Shown here one piece after another: positions 16,001 through 19,127 of a DNA stretch of 19,127 nt. The DNA lies in contig CAXFIU010000026.1 of NCBI GenBank assembly GCA_964003245.1, positions 1 through 19,127 of the forward strand, read 5' to 3'. The DNA comes from MGIIb-O2 sp964003245. GTDB lineage: Archaea; Thermoplasmatota; Poseidoniia; Poseidoniales; Thalassarchaeaceae. How positions within the stretch are numbered: the first letter of the stretch is position 1; each line of letters begins with the position of its first letter. The notes beneath the pieces are model-generated. The model was given only the letters and a program-made list of their open reading frames with translations. It had not been told where the DNA came from and did no database searches. The position numbers and the translations under genes were made by a program.

Positions 16001-17064
16001 GACATCTCCTCATTAACGATTAGATTAAGTAAATATGGTTCATAACGGATATTCGTCGGAGAAATGTCTTGGACTGAAATAAGAATAGTTGTAGTAATAG
16101 AACCACCCGTGTTTGTAGCAGTAACATAATGCTCCCTTATGGCATGGAGCTCTGAAGGGATACCAATAATTGAACCATCATTTTGACTAAATGTCAGGCC
16201 ATCGGGCAATGGAGGCTCTATAGTCCAATTAATTATCTCACCTCCTTCTATATTCGGAGACTCTGCGATATTATCGTCAAGGAACCATTGGAAAAAATGA
16301 CTTGAATAATATAAATTTACAGGTTCTTCATGAATAGTAATTATTCTAATATCGGTATATGCTGAACCTCCTGAATTTGAGCCTGAAATAGTGTGATTAC
16401 TATCTCCAAGTTGCTGTGCGGTACCTGAAATGGCGCCAGAATCAAGAATCTCAAGACCTAAGGGCAAAGCAGGGATAACTTCCCAATTTTCAATCAAACC
16501 TCCTGAGTTATATGGACTACTGATTCCACAAGGTTTTGAAAGTGTACAAAATATTTCATTTGTGAAATAAGTAATATTCTCGGGTGGCTCTGATAAAATC
16601 TCTATATCAATAATATATACGCTAGAACCCACTATATTTTTACCAATTATTGTATAACTAGTTAGTGGGCTCTCTGACTCAGGAACTCCTGAGATAACAC
16701 CTGATTCTAGATCTAAATTGAGCCCCTCGGGCAATCTCGGATTAATTAGCCAATTCTGTGGCCCATCTCCAGTAAAACTAGGGGTCAAAGCCTGAATAGT
16801 TTGACCTACTACAAGTAATAATGATTCTTCACCATAATCTAGATTCTCAGGAGATGTCATCAGCCTACAATAATCACCCGTGAAAACTTCGTTGAAAAAA
16901 CAGTCATCTTCAGTAACTCCACCAATCTCACAATCAGGATTATTTGGCTCTAATTCACAATTAACCAATTCTGAGTCTGATTCTTCACCACCAAATAATG
17001 ACAAGCAACCAGGGCTTAAGACTAGGAATGCTAACAATACAGCGACGTGTCGGATTGTACGCAT
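13078..17064 (-). CDS. M60/TCAF-like metalloprotease lipoprotein with five Ig-like domains
   Basis: This 1328-residue protein begins with a signal peptide ending SPGC, so Cys20 may be lipid-modified. Five Ig-like He_PIG domains fill residues 85-510, each with an LPxGLxL...GxIxGxP core (111, 200, 286, 375, 463). Residues 535-800 resemble the gatase-like part of TCAF (TRPM8 channel-associated factor): GEWAFPVAF, GKGKILGYGHES, FSLRAVEWVCG, SGGGVIMGGHAWYW. Residues 820-1225 form an M60 peptidase (PF13402): APLFVLGDTSDFEW, NPAPWAEL, AQISVGWMHSGYP, the zinc site HELGHNHQ (H1067, E1068, H1071) and a probable third ligand E1085 in GTTETSCN. NWSVWTALDTYL and NLAPYHSAWGFPL continue the match. A fibronectin-III-like domain ends the chain. 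M60 enzymes cut mucin-like glycoproteins, so digestion of marine glycoproteins is likely but inferred. Confidence 0.9.
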   Translation of the reverse strand: MRTIRHVAVLLAFLVLSPGCLSLFGGEESDSELVNCELEPNNPDCEIGGVTEDDCFFNEVFTGDYCRLMTSPENLDYGEESLLLVVGQTIQALTPSFTGDGPQNWLINPRLPEGLNLDLESGVISGVPESESPLTSYTIIGKNIVGSSVYIIDIEILSEPPENITYFTNEIFCTLSKPCGISSPYNSGGLIENWEVIPALPLGLEILDSGAISGTAQQLGDSNHTISGSNSGGSAYTDIRIITIHEEPVNLYYSSHFFQWFLDDNIAESPNIEGGEIINWTIEPPLPDGLTFSQNDGSIIGIPSELHAIREHYVTATNTGGSITTTILISVQDISPTNIRYEPYLLNLIVNEEMSVLSPSWSDGTPESWEIYPNLPQGLTLDRQNGEISGNPIYVQESTNYQIWANNTGGYTETQISITISSLPPDEIYWSESEYVLSSNTSVLIPVTNNGPYIDTWEVSPSLPSGLIILDNGTISGIPDSRTDWNEYTIWANNTGGAVGLSIWIVVHDLRADQNDLLRGMSEADFGGWPSPILPIGEWAFPVAFESSGIPVVSASHVGKGKILGYGHESWVDYTNHPFSLRAVEWVCGENAEVGLAYGAGFDDFENKLQDAGHNVHLSVTPSDLTGIDCLLDEFWNGHDDNDNTALVDFMNSGGGVIMGGHAWYWSYSNTDVAHNYPGNKIAKSTGLFVSSDWGYNDVYFQNIPHEYSTISNAIAAVLADRIDGIEMANDDAAVAYSALSDCTGIVTLDYTDFWTPLRHLVNQTGYTVIPYSTLWSSTGYELGADPVADIILRLEDALMFSLPADELPIHPSHVEFPGEVPLNATRITRTVTVNGTQSGLPSNFGYSNPRSSLRMSTGLYAPPGEIITIVVDEEVSELGFSILIGAHTDGLWNKEIIKRHSRIYRTWSIENTTTVVANAFGGPIYAYIPAGSSFGEINVTISGAIRAPLFVLGDTSDFEWIYSEKENPAPWAELVSNNFIMTVPSSEIRNLNNPSQLMNWWDRALEMEHELYGFEPWPRVERAVFDAQISVGWMHSGYPFMAHDLSVPDVVNYTHMSENGDWGMFHELGHNHQWMPSTLPGTTETSCNFASVYLMEDLVGVEGHGAVDPEQRRNRMESYFNDGSNISNWSVWTALDTYLIIKEEWGWNPITESLSVYYDLSPDEVPSSDNEEFNAWVLHLSNATGYNLAPYHSAWGFPLNENTYAALEHLPVWVEDPLRSDFFSYEAIIRNLDSNDETTSTTDISWETYDNGTNTSLTFYYGTIDMGNQSSGWSSSQNLGGTSVGNHSTTITGLSWGTTYYGRIQASSDDRTVWFGPISWTTDYPLD

Positions 17065-17109
17065 ATTATTGGTATCAAAGATTTCTTCATAAAGTATATG
17101 TTAAGATAA

Positions 17110-18390
17110 TTATTCTAAATTAGGATATGCTGGACCACTTTCAAAACAATATTTAACAGTCTGGAAATCTGATTTAAATGTCTTTACATCGGATTTAATT
17201 TTAGAAGTATCCTCATTTTGGATTAGTGCTCTAGCGAAAAAGCGAGCTACATCTATCATATCATCAGTTCCCATCCCCACCCTAGTTAACTCAGGCACAC
17301 CAAGTCTAAGTCCGCTTGGTTGCATTGCTTTAGTATCTCCAGGTAACATGTTCATATTTGTTATAATTCCTGAATTTTCTAGTACCTCTGCTGCTTTTCT
17401 TCCTGCACCTGAATCAATATCTCCGTGTCTTGTCAATACCTGATGGCTTGCTGTATAACCTCTATCTTCAGCCAATACATCAAATCCTTCGGCTGCCAAT
17501 GCCGAGGCTAAAGATTGCGCATTAGCAACAATGTCTCTAGCATATTCTTCACCGAACTCCTCAAACTCTGCAAGAGCTACAGCCTTTCCGGCTACATGAT
17601 GAAGATGATATGATGAACAAGTACCAGGAAATATTGAATTGTTTAATTTACGGTGGAATTTTTCATCCGATGAGTCTGACAATACGAAGCCCCCCTGAGG
17701 CCCAGGGAATGTTTTATGGCTACTTCCCGTCATAACATCTGCGCCCTCTCTTAGGGGATCTTGGAACTGGCCACCAGCAATTAATCCAAGCACATGTGCG
17801 CCATCATACATTACTTTGGCATCGACTTCATGAGCTGCATCAGAGAGCTCTTCCAGCGGTGTTGGGAAAAGGAAAACTGATTGGCCGAATAGAGCTAAAC
17901 TTGGAGAAGTTTCTCTTATGATTTTCGCCGATGCATCAACATCTGGCTCCATCCTATCTATATCCCAAGGGTAAGTGACAAGATTCAATCCTCGGACTCC
18001 AACTGCGCCCATCCTTGCATGTGAGATATGTCCTCCATCTGCGGTTGATACTGCAGTAATTGTCTCTCCGGGTTTAACTAAAGCCTTCAGTGAAGCCATA
18101 TTTGAAACTGTTCCAGAAGTAGACTGAATATTAGTAAAATTACAATTAAACACACGCTTAGCAGATTCAATGCCGATAGACTCTATGGTATCAAAATCAT
18201 CGCAACCCTGATAATATCTTTTACCAGGTAAGCCTTCAGCATATCTGCCATGAAGATCTGAATTAACAGCAGCAGCGACAAGGGGGGAAATTATATTTTC
18301 ACTCGCAATCATAGGTAAACTATCACGATAATGTATTCCAGAAGATTTCACTGATTCAAGAATTCTGCTTGCTTGGGCTCTCGCGTCCAT
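17110..18390 (-). CDS. glyA: Serine hydroxymethyltransferase
   Basis: This PLP enzyme interconverts serine and glycine, passing a one-carbon unit to a folate or, in some archaea, a pterin carrier. The 426-residue sequence shows the usual N-terminal SLPMIASENIISP, GRYAEGLPGKRYYQGCD, TADGGHISH, the MYDGAHVLGLIAGG block that contains the PLP-binding Asp and His, and the Schiff-base lysine K226 in TGSSHKTFPGPQGG. SGLRLGVPELTRVGMG near the C-terminus corresponds to the family's xRxGTPAxTTRGM block. The GSSHKTFPGP variant and length fit archaeal and some deep-branching forms rather than bacterial GlyA. The start at ATG 18390 gives a normal N-terminus. It is 45 bases from the M60 gene's start on the same strand, but the functions are unrelated. 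Confidence 0.95.
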   Translation of the reverse strand: MDARAQASRILESVKSSGIHYRDSLPMIASENIISPLVAAAVNSDLHGRYAEGLPGKRYYQGCDDFDTIESIGIESAKRVFNCNFTNIQSTSGTVSNMASLKALVKPGETITAVSTADGGHISHARMGAVGVRGLNLVTYPWDIDRMEPDVDASAKIIRETSPSLALFGQSVFLFPTPLEELSDAAHEVDAKVMYDGAHVLGLIAGGQFQDPLREGADVMTGSSHKTFPGPQGGFVLSDSSDEKFHRKLNNSIFPGTCSSYHLHHVAGKAVALAEFEEFGEEYARDIVANAQSLASALAAEGFDVLAEDRGYTASHQVLTRHGDIDSGAGRKAAEVLENSGIITNMNMLPGDTKAMQPSGLRLGVPELTRVGMGTDDMIDVARFFARALIQNEDTSKIKSDVKTFKSDFQTVKYCFESGPAYPNLE

Positions 18391-18549
18391 GATACTTCAT
18401 GGAGAACAGGTCAAAGAGTTTAGCGGAAGGAAGTTCTCTGAAAAGATATAGAATGGTTGAATAAAAATGTTAATCAATGATGCATAAAATGAGCAAAAAA
18501 AGAAAGAAACCCAATAAATACAATAAGTAGTAATTACACGAAATAATGT
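18391..18549. other. Divergent intergenic region between glyA and a secreted-protein gene
   Basis: These 159 bases separate glyA (leftward) from a partial secreted-protein gene (rightward). The right half is extremely A-rich (for example A7 near 18495). I see no small gene, tRNA or convincing inverted repeat beyond the possible TATA element listed separately. Confidence 0.5.
18441..18450 (-). promoter_or_regulatory. Possible TATA element for glyA
   Basis: On the minus strand this reads TATATCTTTT and lies about 51-60 bases upstream of the glyA ATG, leaving room for a leader of about 25-30 bases. The match to an archaeal TATA box is short, and the region is AT-rich, so this is tentative. Confidence 0.3.
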
Positions 18550-19127
18550 ATGAAGAGTGAAAAACGAATGACTGTGGTTTTGGTACTATTACTGATGTTA
18601 TCTGTTTCAGAAACCACTTTTGGATATAGTAGCGGCGTCACCGGGTCGTCGACAAATGGTTGTGGATGCCATGGAAGTAGTGGAGGAATGACTCCTACTC
18701 TTTCAGGGATTCCGAGTGCAGGTTACGAAGGAAACACAGCTTATTCATTGAATATTGGAGGGACGGGGGGTCCTTCTGGAACTAAAGGTGGATTTAATTT
18801 AGATGCAGATTTAGGTTCTTGGTCAAATCCTGGCGCCAATGCTAAATTACAAAATGGAGAAGTTACACATTCTAATTCAAATTCAAGATCTTGGAGCGTT
18901 ACATGGACGGCACCATCCAATGGTTCTGGAAATGTCACATTTTCTCTTGCGGTAAATTTTGTTAATGGTAACGGAGGCACTTCTGGAGACGACTGGGCTA
19001 CTAATTCTTGGATAGTTTCTCAACAAATAGTATCTAATGGCGACTCAGATGGAGATGGTTGGTCTGATTCTGATGAAGCGGCGTGTGGAACCGACTCATC
19101 AGACAACACATCAATTCCTACAGATAC
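18550..19127 (+). CDS. Secreted protein with GCGCH motif and TSP3-like repeat (partial)
   Basis: The frame is open from ATG 18550 to the window edge (192 complete codons), so the 3' end is missing. A signal peptide (VVLVLLLMLSVSETTFG) is followed at once by SSGVTGSSTNGCGCHGSSGG, which I recognise as the N-terminal signature of archaeal and bacterial choice-of-anchor V-type secreted proteins. A Reeler/beta-sandwich-like domain follows, with GTKGGFNLDADLG, VTHSNSNSRSWSVTWTAP and NFVNGNGGTSGDDW. The visible end, DSDGDGWSDSDEAACGTDSSDN, is a TSP3-like calcium repeat, usually one of several leading to a C-terminal anchor. The Cys/His motif is CxCH rather than the CxxCH of c-type hemes, so metal or heme binding is uncertain. 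An in-frame Met at residue 7 is an alternative start. Function is unknown. Confidence 0.82.
   Translation, partial: MKSEKRMTVVLVLLLMLSVSETTFGYSSGVTGSSTNGCGCHGSSGGMTPTLSGIPSAGYEGNTAYSLNIGGTGGPSGTKGGFNLDADLGSWSNPGANAKLQNGEVTHSNSNSRSWSVTWTAPSNGSGNVTFSLAVNFVNGNGGTSGDDWATNSWIVSQQIVSNGDSDGDGWSDSDEAACGTDSSDNTSIPTD

Noticed and set aside
1..19127. Mobile element, prophage or defence island
   Set aside because: No transposase, integrase, terminal inverted repeats, restriction or toxin genes were seen. Neither tRNA 3' end shows a nearby direct repeat that would suggest an attachment site.

Overview
This AT-rich window most likely comes from a marine planktonic archaeon of the Thermoplasmatota. Marine Group II (Poseidoniales) is the best guess and Marine Group III is possible. 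The evidence is a digeranylgeranylglyceryl-phosphate synthase (ether-lipid pathway), a GPN-loop GTPase, an archaeal-style glyA, secreted proteins with Asp-rich thrombospondin-type-3 repeats, and a PGF-like C-terminal anchor. There are no rRNA genes, insertion sequences, integrases or CRISPR arrays. No gene-free stretch exceeds about 160 bases.

Layout. The left part (1-4662) is mostly housekeeping. A GPN-loop GTPase overlaps argF (ornithine carbamoyltransferase), both on the plus strand. Convergent to them is a minus-strand operon of a small unknown protein, a small winged-helix protein and a UbiA-family DGGGP synthase. Next come tRNA-Glu(CTC) and a bacterial/eukaryotic-type GMP reductase (guaC). 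From 4670 to 17064 nearly every gene encodes an envelope or exported protein: a three-helix membrane protein with an exposed beta-rich part, a signal-peptide protein with a PGF-like anchor, a tRNA with a CAT anticodon, an extracellular endonuclease I with eleven 22-residue acidic repeats and a C-terminal membrane anchor, a divergently transcribed 924-residue protein that resembles the CD36/SR-B/LIMP-2 scavenger-receptor family, a multi-span acyltransferase-like protein, and a 1328-residue putative lipoprotein with five Ig-like (He_PIG) domains, a TCAF-like domain and an intact M60 zinc-metalloprotease site. The right end has glyA and, diverging from it, the start of a secreted protein with a GCGCH motif and a TSP3-like repeat, cut by the window edge.

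How the parts fit together (inference). The central genes look like outward-facing machinery of a heterotroph feeding on high-molecular-weight marine organic matter: a nuclease for extracellular DNA/RNA, a protease for glycoproteins, and a possible lipid-binding or lipid-transfer protein. The most notable observation is that two families best known from animals (CD36 and TCAF/M60) sit about 1.1 kb apart in an archaeal genome, one with a large central expansion and the other with an intact catalytic zinc motif.
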